Source of the DNA: Apostichopus japonicus
Lineage: Eukaryota > Echinodermata > Holothuroidea > Aspidochirotida > Stichopodidae
Direction: 5' to 3'
Assembly: GCF_037975245.1 (NCBI RefSeq)
Contig: NC_092562.1
Coordinates: 28,409,554 to 28,473,553, forward strand
DNA: 64,000 nt
The translations under genes and the position numbers were made by a program. The notes under the pieces were generated by a model, which ran no database searches, was not told where the DNA came from, and worked only from the letters and a program-made list of their open reading frames with translations. Below are positions 1 to 12,033 of this stretch, in pieces (within the stretch, counting starts at the first letter, position 1; each line of letters opens with the position of its first letter).

Positions 1-1436
1 TGAAATATCATTTCTCGTAGGTCATTTTCTTTCACTTCATCAACAATCAGTTACTGGAATTTGTTTAATAGTGTATCATTTTTTTGACAACATTTTAGCC
101 TTGAAACACATGTAATTACATCTTTATTATTAAAATAATTTCCATCATGCATGAATTTGTCCTGACAACACTTACTCAAGCAATCAAGTGTTGTGTAGAT
201 TAAGTATATACGAGACTTATTGTACGCTACGTAAATTTACCAAACTACAGCTGTGTGTGGTTTTCGTTTGTTTACATAAAGCTAACGGTAGCAATTGCTC
301 AATGATATACCACAACATTAGAGAGAACAAGAATTTATTGAATCTCGTAAAAGCACTGGATTAATTACCGTAGAATATTTGAACAATTAGCATGGATAAT
401 TAACTGCACTTGTAGTGCTTAACTTGGGGCTAGTGCATGCTGAAATGTTTATGTTCAAATATATTGTGACAATTAAGAGCTCGAATTGTGAGTATGTGTG
501 TGTGACAGTGGGTAAGTGAAAGAGAGATTTTCAACGAACTGTGTATAAGATAGTTAACGATCGTTAAGACTAATTGAGTATTATATATAAATATAAATAT
601 TTATATTTATATATATGTGTGTATATTAAACAACGTACGAAAAGAAATATAAATTTACATCGTGAAATCCAGTCAGAGCATTATAGATAAACAAAGAGGC
701 AATTGGTAAAAATACCCTCACATTTGATCATTCGTATATGCAGTTTGCAATTATGCTTACTTGATTTCGACGTGTGTATATATACAACAGCCCAGCTGCA
801 ACAATCTTCTTCCTATGCGTCGTATACAATCCTTTAGCATTATGCTATAATTGCAAAGGACGTCATGAAATAAGTATAGTTGGAGTGGAATTTTAACTTC
901 AGTGGAGATGGACATGATTGCTGCATTTTATTGACTGTGTTTTATTACCGGTGTGTATCGTATTAATTCCTTTTAACTATTTATTGATAGAGGCCTGGTA
1001 ACCGCTCTAAGTCAGTTATTATAGCTTATTCGTACTGTTAATATTTTGTATAATGATTTTCGTTAGTCAGTAAATCAGTCTTTTCTGTATATTACCTTGT
1101 TTACAGTCGAGCATATCGACATTAGGTACACGTTCATTTGTACCTCCCCTTCCTTCATCCCCCCCCCCCCTGTGTAGGCTTCTGACATGTGCCTTCTCCA
1201 TGTACGTCATCATTATGTGTATACTCGATAAGTTATAACGATACGAGCATTATGTCCCTCCATACCAGTTGAAGAGCAGATCTACGAATTGAAAAATGAG
1301 GTCTTCTAAATCATAATTTTTTCTTCTGCAAATTTAGTTCACTCATTAAGAAGATAATTCCACTTTTACGTGGATGGGATGAAGATCGGTGAATCGCCTC
1401 AGTACAGATGAAGTTGACAAATCCAAAGGTTGACCA
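1..1436. other. Gene-poor upstream region
   Basis: No supported coding region. It holds an AT-rich palindromic stretch around 576-616 and a C run near 1161-1170. It may include the promoter and 5' untranslated region of the gene starting at 1437, but no TATA or other core element stands out. Confidence 0.5.
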
Positions 1437-4400
1437 ATGATGACAGATTATGACCGTTACCTCGCCGATGACCATGAAGAGGAGTCCAACTGGGTTGAGT
1501 TACTGGTTGAGTTACTCCAAGAACTCTCAAAGAAACATGGAAATATTCCAAACTATTTATACAGGGCCATCAATGAGAGACCAGAAAATGCTGCATCAGT
1601 ATCGACCATGTTCGAGGAATCGTGTTCTCACTCGAAGCAGGGAAATGGTTCGAGAAAGCCTGAGAAAGAGGAGGACAGCCTGGCCAGTCCAGAGGTACAC
1701 AGGAGGAGTCCAGGAGTCGACTCTGGCTGTTCGGTGGGGTTTAATGATTATGAAGATGAAGATGATGAATACACTATAAATCGTGGTGAAAACTCAATGA
1801 AGAAGATTTTTAAAGACTTGGTATGTAAAGCAATGATTTGTTTTTAAACATTACGTACAATATGAACAAAATATTTCTCCGAAATCCATTATACTTTCAG
1901 GAATTGCAATATACTAAAAATATGATAAAGACAAAAAGTCTGTGGGATATGAGGCCCTGTTATACGGAATTTATTGCCCATCAATTGTGCAGTAATATAG
2001 TGACATCGGTTAATATCACTTTCAGTTTTCAAAATATACTTTCCGGTGTAGCAACTTTTTACTTTTCATCTCATGATGGCTCTTGAGTTAAGGCTTCACA
2101 TAATTAGACCCAGGATTGGTCGCTTAACTATTCAAATGCCGGTTGTAAGCTGTGATCAAGTGCGATATATGTAAAAGTATTCGTATCCTAAATATATACT
2201 AACGCGATGTAATCAACAGTTAACAATACACGAAAAACGATTACATATCCTATATAATCTTAAATTCTCTTTACCTGTTTATAACAGCAGGCGATTAACA
2301 ATTACTCTATCTTCTTGTTGGCAAGTTGCATAAGTTTCAATCGAAAACAAAATACTGCTTTAAGCGGAATTAAACTAAAAATAATTTTTTTTCCATACTT
2401 ACCAAACATCATCCTCATTGATATACTTAAGACAATGTGTAGATAAATTTAAAAGGCAAGCAGTCGTAGCGTGCAACAAAGAATGAAATCCACGATTTCG
2501 AATCTCATTTTTAAGATTTTCAAGATTTTCGAGAATGCCTCAGTGGACAAAGTTACTAACCTCCTACTTCAAAAAGTATACAATTTGTGAAACTCAATGT
2601 GTCGTTATTTACATTGTACAACCTGCTAATCCATTTGTTTATAATAAACCAAACTTAGTACAATTACTGTGAGATTAATTATTAATATAGTTTATTACAA
2701 ATTGTCAGCATAATATTAGTTTTTTTTTATAAATATGGAATCTCTAAATGTTGCATGAAGGTATAATGTAATATTGATGTGAATCCTCCAGCCTTATACT
2801 ACTCCTCATGTATGTAATGAAACGAAGCCTACAGAGGAAAATACGTTTAGCTAGGTTATTGTCTGTTGTTGCTGTGCCTTTCAACACGGAGCAAAGTCCA
2901 AAACACTAATTTAAGTTTTTGAAATACTAGAACAACTACATTATTTTATCATTTGATTATTTTTACACCTATTCTTTTAAGTTTGTAGGTTAACACTTAT
3001 TGCTCTGTTTCCTCAGTAATCAAACTTTCGGTCGGTGTTTCATACAAGTAATCACGAACACTGCACGTACGGTATTACGTTGTGACATCCACCCTTACAT
3101 TTGCAAAATTGACGCTCAAAGACAGAAGAGTTATGTCGATTACTCTTTAGAAAATTAGTTTAAGTTGAACCTAAGGATCTGATGCCATCCGAGAACTATT
3201 TACTGGTAGTGCCTAAATTACCTACGTCATCTGTTTCAACCTACACCGTGCGTGTTTCGCGGTTGCTCTCATACGTCACGTCCGGTCATATAGTAGAACT
3301 GGAAAACAATATAATTCCAGCTTGAGCTCGCCCAATACGTGGTAAACTGCAACCTCATCAACTAGTACACAAACAGGAAACCTTCGCACGAAATGCAGAT
3401 TTGAGATTTTGTTTTTAGAATGAGGCTTTAGATAAAAACATCTCAAAGACTTTGGGGCTTTAGTCGGGTTTAACATATAAGTAGTATAAGATTCGTGTTC
3501 TGTTAGTACTAAATGAAATTCATTTGTTGCAGAAATAAATAGTATAGTAAGCCTAAGCCATTTCCTTGATAACTTTGAATTTTCATGTAATTCATGATGT
3601 CAGCTTTGTTGAAAAATGCTACAAGCTGTGATAATGAAGTTGCTGACGATACCGTTTTATGTACACACTTAATTTCAAGCAAATTTATCACGGCTGCGTC
3701 GAAACTGTTGTAGATCTGTTGTGGCATATATGTATATCAGTTCAGCGAACTAATAAGGTGTATATAGATATATTGTTTTGACATTAATGCCACTAGTAAT
3801 AATATCATATTTTCTGCTTCATCAAGTCTTGTGCAGAATCATATACCCTATATCAATCGCTCGCACACCAAGCTTTCCTTATAGTGGAAAGTGGATGTTC
3901 CTGAAGTTCATCTTGATTCTCTGTTAATATCGTAAAAGCATTGGTCAAGTCTAAACGTATAATTTGTATAGCGGCTAGCTACAGATAGCAGCAAAACCAC
4001 AAGCCATTGTTGCGTTTCTTACAGTAGTAAGCCGCCTGTTCCATAAATCTTTCTCTCTGCTGAGAGCTATTATTTAAAGTATATGTCATATTATCTTGTT
4101 AAATTAGTTCGACTTTGTATTCATACTTCCAAACTGACTATATATGTGAAGTACATTATCTAAGAAGCCATCAACGTAATTACACTACGTGACATTCCAC
4201 TTCAGTATGCAAAGATACGAGGTAAGGCAACTTTATGACCTTAAGTACCATACAACGTCAATTATGTACGCCATATAAAATGTCCCAAATTTCAGTGTTT
4301 GACATTTTTAGAACTCAATGTCTGCATCAAGATTTCAGAACAGCATCTCTTTTTTATTACCATAATAGAGTAATCAGCAGCATAAAAGAAAGAGCAGGAA

Positions 4401-7061
4401 GAGGAATGACAATGATCTGGGCCCAGGGCAAGCACGGTCTCTCCAACAGCGGCATAGCAAGCAATAAGAAAATGAGGGGTCTACCACAACCCCCTCCCCC
4501 AGCCCCTCCCCGCGCACCCACGCCTTGCCCGGAGCATTGATTAGGATGTAAAAACTTTAAAATGAGCGGTAACTGTGATTTGCACCGATTCTCAAATGCC
4601 AGTCCCAGCAGAATGCTAATGTATTTACGTGCCTCGGCAATATCCTTTTAACACTTTTGTTAGTAACGTTGATGACAACATACAAACATGGCCAGGAGGT
4701 CTACGTGATAAGCAGCAACATGCAACCGTGGCTTATGCGATTCACAATAGAAATTTACGTTAGCATACTAATCTTGTAATCAAACAAACCATATCAAAGA
4801 TAAGCATTCTTTAACTTCGAATTAATCTCCTCCTCCCGTTCATTCAAACATCCCTTTGAACTCTGTACTTGTCAGGGTAAGTACACATTGTGATTGTGTT
4901 GGAACATGGTGTACACCGGCTGATATGACATAACAAAATCACTTTGTGGTACTGAGGTAAATTTAGATAGATCTTGGTTGAAGTGTTTGCACGTGTTAAA
5001 ATGGAGACGCTATACAGTCTGTGGATTGGCAGGGAAAAATCCCGGATCAGAATCATGCAATGACCGCTACAGAGAATTGAGGATATGAACTAATAACTGG
5101 AAATCATAGAAGTAAAATAAAGAGCAAGAATTATCTCAGAATACTACAGCTTCCGGGTACTTCGACACCTGCACCCCCACTGGGGCTTTCAAATATATTC
5201 AAGTGTGTTGTTTTGCTTTACTAAATCACTTTACTAAATCAGAGAAAATTGAATTAATGAAAAGTGAAAATGTTACAGCTGAAGTCCTCAGGACCACTCT
5301 CAGGGCTTAGTATATGCTATATAGAACTTAAATGCATCTCTCTGACACGTATTTGCGTGTTTATAAAACTTGCTACGAGAAAACAAGAAGTCTCAGAAAC
5401 GATATTTCCCACTATAGGCTTCTGTTGTACAAGAAAAGTAACTTCTCTTTCTAACACGTATTTATGTGCTTCAAAATTGGTAGCAAAGCCAATATTTATC
5501 TCAAAATGTTGCAGCTTTAGGAGGCTTCGCCACACCCCTCAACTCTCAGCAAATAACAGTGTACACAATTGGAATACTTCAGGTGTACACGTATACAGCT
5601 GTAATTATAAAGCAAATTATCCCTTTTTAAGGCGTTACTCAGTCAGTTCCTGAAGTAGGTCTCAACAAAGTTAGTCGGTCTCAAAATCGAGCTACCATTT
5701 CATCTAACGCATGTGATATTATATTGCCACCAGGAGGTGAAAAAAACTTACATTCCCTTCAATTAATTACCTGTTTATTTTTGAAACGTTAAACTCTTTT
5801 ATTTTACTTTTACATTGATTATGCAAAATTTATTTATCTGTAATGTTTCTTTTGTTTCTTTCAGCATGACTTGAGGCAGACGACCATCTCCTTGACCAAG
5901 AAATTCATAAATATATTTGATGTTATTGAAGATATTAAATACATGAATGAAAACACAAGCTCTCGAGAATCTTTGTCCAGTTCCGTGTCAGGATCTCAAG
6001 AACACTTATCCCAGAACCAAAGGCAAAGACGGTATCATCTTCGAAAGCTTAGTCGATCTGTCCCGAATGCCCGAGGAGCCTGTCCAGACGTCATTAACAG
6101 ACAGCATCGGAAGCAATCGGAAGACCTTCGTCTACAACTCTTTGTCGAGCAAACACAAGATGCAGGCATAGACAGTAATAAGAAAACTGCTTCATCTGAA
6201 GGCAAACTATATGAAACGGTTGTTACCAAAAGTCCAAGGAGGGCATCCGATGATTCAGCGGCTAGGATTCCAAAAGTAACTGAATCTTTGCACCGTCGTT
6301 CAAGTTCTTTGAGTTATGGAGAAAAGAAGGAAGATCAATGGATGCAAAACATATTGGATATAGACAAACAACACCGATCGAGCCCGAGTTTCGCCGACCT
6401 TCTTCGTGCTCAGACCGATGAAATCGGTCATTATTTTCAGTTTGATGGACCTGCCATAGTTAACAATTGTGTCAATGGTGATGGCAGCAACGATTCAGTC
6501 GCCGTAGACGTTGATGACATATCAATGGAAGTTGACAAAGTTCTAGAATCACAGCCAGAGAATGAAATTGATTTAGATGCAGTTAATGATAAATATGACA
6601 ATCTAGATGAAGATATTATACCAGCCGAAAATGTTCAACAACATCCGACGGAGAATCACGATGTAACTACATCGCCTCCGTATAGCCCATCATTAGTTAA
6701 TGGTGACAGTCCAAGAAGAAGTTGGCTTCATGGAGAGGGGAGGTCTAGTTACCATGAACGGAGAGAAAAGACTGACACGGAAGAAAATGAGACCAGATCA
6801 AGATCGCGTAGCCTTCATATCATCGAAGCAAACACCTCGGACGAGGATGATCAAAATGGCCACCATGATGATAAATCCAAGGAAACAATACCAAAGAAAA
6901 AGCCGAAGAAGAAACTGCAGAGAAGTCCGACGTTTCATAGTACGAAGAAATACAACCGGCCAACTCCAACCAAAAAGGAAGATACGAGTCTTAGTCCACT
7001 GTCTCCCAGATATATCAAGCTTTTGTTAATGCTAGAAGAAGGAGAGGCTACGGATTTATAG
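1437..7061 (+). CDS. Unrecognised two-exon gene, 526-residue charged protein
   Basis: Two exons join in phase 0: 1437-1820 (donor TTG|GTATGT) and 5865-7061 (acceptor TTTCTTTCAG|CAT), ending in TAG. The ATG at 1437 has an in-frame TGA directly upstream (1431-1433), so this start is likely unless an upstream exon exists. A second ATG follows at once. The N-terminal ~60 residues look folded and helical (NWVELLVELLQELSKKHG). The junction region (KKIFKDL + HDLRQTTISLTKKF) reads as one amphipathic helix across the splice site, which supports the exon join. The rest is Ser-, Arg- and Asp/Glu-rich with SP/TP sites (SPRR, SPPYSP, SPLSP), probably disordered. A basic PKKKPKKKL segment near the C-terminus could be a nuclear localisation signal. 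I recognise no family and assign no function. Confidence 0.6.
1821..5864 (+). other. 4.0-kb intron of the unrecognised gene
   Basis: Bounded by GTATGT and TTTCTTTCAG. AT-rich, with no supported gene inside. Around 5120-5530 there is a loose, degenerate repeat of a ~200-bp unit (versions of 'atctcaaaatgttgcagct ... cttcg' at about 5130, 5270 and 5500). The short reading frames at 4235-4540 and 5264-5653 show no coding character. Confidence 0.5.
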
Positions 7062-10000
7062 ATCAGTTAAAATTATATGTCTCTGGTAGTTTAATGTTTA
7101 CATGCAGTGCAGGAGTATCCAATAGGCAGATGAGGCGATTACCCAGCTGCCTGGGAATCAATGTGCATACGTGAACACTTCCAGTCAAGGCATACTAAAA
7201 CCTTTCTATTTTCAGTCGTGCCTGCCTAAGTTAATCATGGAAGGGCGTAAACATATGATGCCTTTGTGCACAAGGAATTGTCAATCCGGCACCTATGTGC
7301 ATAAGAAATTTTAGCTCAAAAACAATTATGACCAAATTACCAATCAAATCGGTGCTATTCACTTTCTTCGGGGATGTGGTTGGGGGGGGGGGAGCTTCGA
7401 TGGAGATTAAAGAATAGACGATATCATCATTTTTGTGTGCTACCTTTTCGATAGTCTGGGCCAAAAATTCCAGGTGTAGTGGTCTTTGTTTACATCGCTC
7501 CATTTATAGTTGTCGGGGATAACTCTAGCGCCGATATGAACAGCTGTGCATCTGGTCTTTAAAGATAAAGGTGTTACCATCTACATTAGTATGTAGGCTA
7601 TTGCTATAAGTAATCAATGGTGTTTTAGATCATCATAAATTTCGATTTATTGAAGCGAAGGTTAAACTGAGGCAATTATTTCCACTGACGCTTCCAATGT
7701 GCTTAACAGATTTTCTGTACTCGATTTTCTGACAAACAAATATCTTGCTCTCAACCAAATTACCATTTCCCAATATGTTACGCCAATGTACTTATAACGT
7801 TATAACGGATTCCATTTTATTTTTAATTAGAAGTAATCAGGTAATGAATGCACATAGACATCAAACATTTTTAACTGTCTATAATCATTTATGCATAACA
7901 ACAAGGGCTGCTTTACAAGTCGATTATTTACTTACTTACAATGGAGAGGCTAAAACTAAAATATTTCTTACATGAAAAATGCAAGTATACTTCCGACAAT
8001 TACTTAAGGCTGCTTTTTTTTTTAATTTTAGGCATCAATAGCATATTTTTGTTCACATTAAAAACTAATTTTTACTCTGCAATTGTACGCAGAAAATGTT
8101 AATTGGTCTTCTCGTCGTGTCTTCATTCTCTACACCACCGCCACGCCTGTGTTTGGTATCGTTCACTGCAGGCTATTCTCTTCGAGTTTACAAATAGAAT
8201 ATTAGGTCTGATAACGAATTCGACGAAACAGTCGTAGCATGCTTTTTACAATAAACTTGCACGGGATTATTAACTTAATTATTATTTTATTATTATATTT
8301 ATGAATATTAACTTTAAAATTGAAAAAAAAAATAATGTTAATGTTTTTTTAAATTCTGTTATTAAATAGGTTAAGGTTACTGAGATGTCTGATACAACCA
8401 TGCAAGGTTTAGTCATTGAGAGAAGTAAACTTCTCAGCGATAATGGTAATGTTGGCAACATTTCTAGTGATGGTTGGGCAGTGTAATGAACGGAACCAGG
8501 ATATAAATCATCTTAATTCATTTCAGTTTTATCATACCTCCAGTTGTCAACACAAAAAGGCGAGTAAACAGCACAAACACAGACCGATTATGGTTATTTT
8601 AGTTAATTCTGCCGACTGAGCCAATCAACCACTTTCGGTGGTCTCTTAGCTACGGTCAGTTGTGCTTTTCGTCCCTATAGTGATAACAACTGCCTTTCCG
8701 TATTTTTTGTTTGTTTTTGCGTCAATATTCTCTTGTCTATCAATTTGCCAATTTCCTAACTAAGGTTATATTGCAAATTATTGTATGATCTAACGTCTCA
8801 GTCTAAATGTCGGTGTTTATTTGGCGACGTTTATGACCAAACTGAGGATGTCATGCCAACAAAATAAAATGGTTTAATTTTATAGGCACTACCTGAATCT
8901 TCCCATTGATCAGTACTATGTAAGCGAATTCAATGATTAATATTATTGTACTATTGATCTTTACAACATGTTTAGTGTAACATATTGATTAAATAAGCCT
9001 AATTCGAAGAGCGACAAGTTCTTGTTAAAATATGTATGATATTTTTACCCATCTCAGAACATATACACTTATTATTCAACAGAATACGTTTATTGTCACG
9101 TTATATTTTAAACACGATCGACGTATTGCAATTAATAAACCCGGCATTTGTTTTTCGATGGTCTTCGTCACACCTCAGCTTAATTTTCAATTTTAACAGA
9201 ATATAAAAACATAAAGTCATATTAATTGTGACATAAAATTCCTTGTTTGGGTTTATTACGCGAAGCTGGTACACTCAGATAAGACAGTCAGATAATTCGA
9301 TAATTAATCAAACATTTTGTAATATGTAAAAACATTTCTAAAATGTAACATCATTTGAAATTCTTTTGTAAAGTATATTCTTATATACACAGTATGTTAT
9401 TGTGCAATAAAATATTGGTACTTCTTGTTGTTATAATAATATACTTATAAAAGGGGAAATGTACAAGAATATAACACTTTGTCACTATTCTATGACTTTT
9501 TATAAAATTACGTAAGGTTTTAGAAAACAGAGTAAAATATAATATTAAACGACACAAATTCCTTATATTTCCAATAGTACAGATTAAGAGGAAAAAACGA
9601 AATATAAGATGCACACAAAATTTGTTTTTTTCTTCTTTTGTGTTATGTATAGTATGGTGTTTTACAGGTCTCAACTACTATAATAATCCAATTGGGTAGA
9701 CAATCTGTCACCTACATGGAAGTTAAAACTATTCTACACTGTCAGTTGCAAACTCCATTTCACCTTTCATTCCCAACTCTTTCATTCCCAACTATTTCTA
9801 ACTAATAAATCCTTCCTTAATGCACTGACAGTATAGGGTGCACGGTCGTCTGTGACGTCATCCTATCATGTGCCCAGTATGTCAGCAAAATGAAGCTTCA
9901 CTTTATTGTTTTATAATGTTGCTAATTGAATTGATATGTGATTCATATTTGCTTAGTTGTCAACCTATCTTTTCTCGAAATTGCAATCACTGTGTCAGTG

Positions 10001-10078
10001 GATAAATCATTTCTACAGTATAAGGGGGAGGGAAAGGGAGGGGGGTGGAGCTCTTTTGCCATTATGATTATCACTTGC

Positions 10079-10081
<3 letters not shown>
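7062..10081. other. Intergenic region without recognisable genes
   Basis: AT-rich sequence with a G run near 7381-7392. Short reading frames such as 8416-8619 begin with a hydrophobic stretch but have no homology I recognise and no splice support. I see no RNA gene. Confidence 0.5.
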
Positions 10082-10125
<44 letters not shown>

Positions 10126-10245
10126 CCTATATATATAGGCCTATATATATATATATAGCTATATATATACCTATATATATACCTATATATATATCTATAT
10201 AAATATATTTATAAATATATATATAAATATATTAATAAATACATA
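10082..10245. repeat. (TA)n microsatellite with TAGGCCTA interruptions
   Basis: A long TA dinucleotide run is interrupted by the palindrome TAGGCCTA at about 10122-10145 and by related variants. TAGGCCTA-type words recur elsewhere in the window (for example 11636-11770 and 49955-49965). Confidence 0.9.
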
Positions 10246-10339
10246 TTGATAACTTGTAGTTAAATGTCATACATTGGTTTTATTGCAAAATGTTGCATCA
10301 GAGACCGACAATTCTCAAGTTTAATTGTAAGACACGATA

Positions 10340-10867
10340 CGAAATTCGACGTTGTTAGGCAAAGTTAGTGCCTGGTGTGACCGAAATAAAATGGCAATCA
10401 ACACCACTAAAACGAAGGTATTATTGATGGGATCTGATCAGAGACTGGCTTTATTACCTGACAATGCAAATACTCTTTCTGTGACACTCGGGGGCAAAAT
10501 TCTCAAGACTGTCAAATATGAAGAACTATTAGGTGTAAAAATTGATAACAATTTATCCTGGCATATTCAGGTTGACAACGTTTGTAAAACAGTCTCAAAT
10601 CGCCTTGCCTTACTGAGACGCATACAACCATATTTTGATTTAAATACGAAAATTATCTTCTATAATGGGTATGTACGACCCATTCTAGATTATTGTAGTA
10701 TAGTCTGGGGTACGTGTGGAGCAAATGATTTACAAAAGTTGTTACATATGCAAAAAGCAGCAGCGCGTATTATTACGAACTAGGGAAGATATGAAAGCTC
10801 GACAGAATTATTTAAAATGCTAAAGTGGCACCCTGTCGATACGCAAATACGTATACGACGATTGATC
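10340..10867 (+). mobile_element. LINE fragment, left part (reverse transcriptase C-terminal region)
   Basis: The reading frame from 10352 gives SAWCDRNKMAINTTKTKVLL, then a pattern ending YNGYVRPILDYCSIVWGTCG and LHMQKAAARIITN. This is typical of the thumb and post-RT region of L2/CR1/Jockey-type LINEs. A TAG at 10781 breaks the frame. Beyond it the homology continues (RYESSTELFKMLKWHPVDTQ) up to the transposon junction at 10868-10872. The LINE is 5' truncated near 10340 and resumes at 17321. It is a dead copy. Confidence 0.85.
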
Positions 10868-10872
10868 ATGAT
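10868..10872. repeat. Target-site duplication ATGAT (left)
   Basis: ATGAT directly precedes the left inverted repeat (AGACTGGTTCC) and recurs at 17321-17325 just after the right one. Removing the element plus one copy restores an uninterrupted LINE reading frame (RRLI-MMYKTMNG), which proves the insertion. TGA with a TAG-starting repeat is an alternative 3-bp reading. Confidence 0.85.
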
Positions 10873-11235
10873 AGACTGGTTCCATTTCTCATAAAGAAAC
10901 TTGTCGAAGGCATTTTTGAGTACAAGCAATTGAAATGGTTCTTCTTAAGTGAAATTTTATGCTGATTACAGAAAGTCTGGTCCCCAAGCTGAATTTTGAA
11001 AAGAAGCATGCCTAATTTGCATAAATTCAAAATGGCCGACATTTTGATGAATTTTGTGCATAACACAAGATTTAAAGGACGTAAAGACTTTGTTCTTGCG
11101 TCAATACCCTTGTTTGTAAGGTCAAAGAATGCAATTATAATAATAGTTGTATCATTGGGTCATAAGTTGACCCTTAATTTGCATAAATTCAGAATAGCCA
11201 CCGTTTTGATGCATAACTGAAGATTTAAAACCCTT
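10873..11235 (+). repeat. Left terminal inverted repeat of the 6.45-kb transposon
   Basis: Matches the reverse complement of ~16950-17320, including the blocks GAAGGCATTTTTGAGTACAA, TGGTCCCCAAGCTGAATTTT and TTTGCATAAATTCAAAATGG. It has one full ~163-bp unit (from about 11010) and the start of a second (from about 11173). Confidence 0.85.
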
Positions 11236-12033
11236 TGAATCCTAATGTCGGATGATCCAACAAAACAAGCGATCAATTTCAACAACATTCTAGCTCCGTA
11301 ACCCAGTACCCCCCCCCCCCAAAAAAAAAGCCTGAAAACGGTAGAGCTTTTTAATCTGTAGCCAGTTAAGCATAGGCCAATTATAGAAGATTTTACAGCA
11401 GATTTTCCAAGGAATGGGTATATGGCCAGTCTGGGGCATTTTACTACATTGCGCAATCACGGAATGACCGCACGGTGGATTCGTAATTAGTTTTCCAGTG
11501 AAAACAGCTCAAATACACGTACAAACAGTCAGAAAAAGGCTGAAAAGGTCAGTATGAATGCAAGGAATAATACTAGGGTAATTATCTCAAGCTATTAAGC
11601 CAATTTCTTGGTGTTTCGGGATGAATGTCTGGTAGGTAGGCCTAAAGCCTAGTTTAGTTTAGCCTAGCCTAGTGTGTGAAGTTAATAGGCCAATGAAGTT
11701 AATAAGCCTGGTCTAGGCCTAGCTTTATGTAGGCTTAGTCAGTTATTGTGTGAGGTTAATAGGCCAATGCTTTGATCGTGATTCACGACTGTTCAAACGT
11801 GATTTACGACTATTTTGAAGAATATCATGGCTCAAACATAATATTTCTGGAATCCTGACTAAATGCCCGTTCCATTGATATAGGTTGCCATCAGTGACAA
11901 AAATATCTAGTTTTAGAGTAAAAAAATAGTTTCATTAAATGCACTAAATAACTTTCGGACCACAGGGTGTCACAATATTTGATTGTTTCATCACTTTTCA
12001 GATTACAAGACTTTAAAACGTGTTGAGTTGAGA
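11236..12033 (+). other. Transposon leader between the TIR and the ORF
   Basis: Non-coding. Contains a C/A homopolymer block at 11310-11328 and a TAGGCCTA-rich stretch (11636-11770, several 'aggcctag' and 'ttaataggcca' repeats). It may hold the element's promoter, but no core motif is evident. Confidence 0.5.

Noticed and set aside
8416-8619. Small ORF with a signal-peptide-like N-terminus
   Set aside because: Only 67 codons, no homology or splice context, in AT-rich intergenic DNA.
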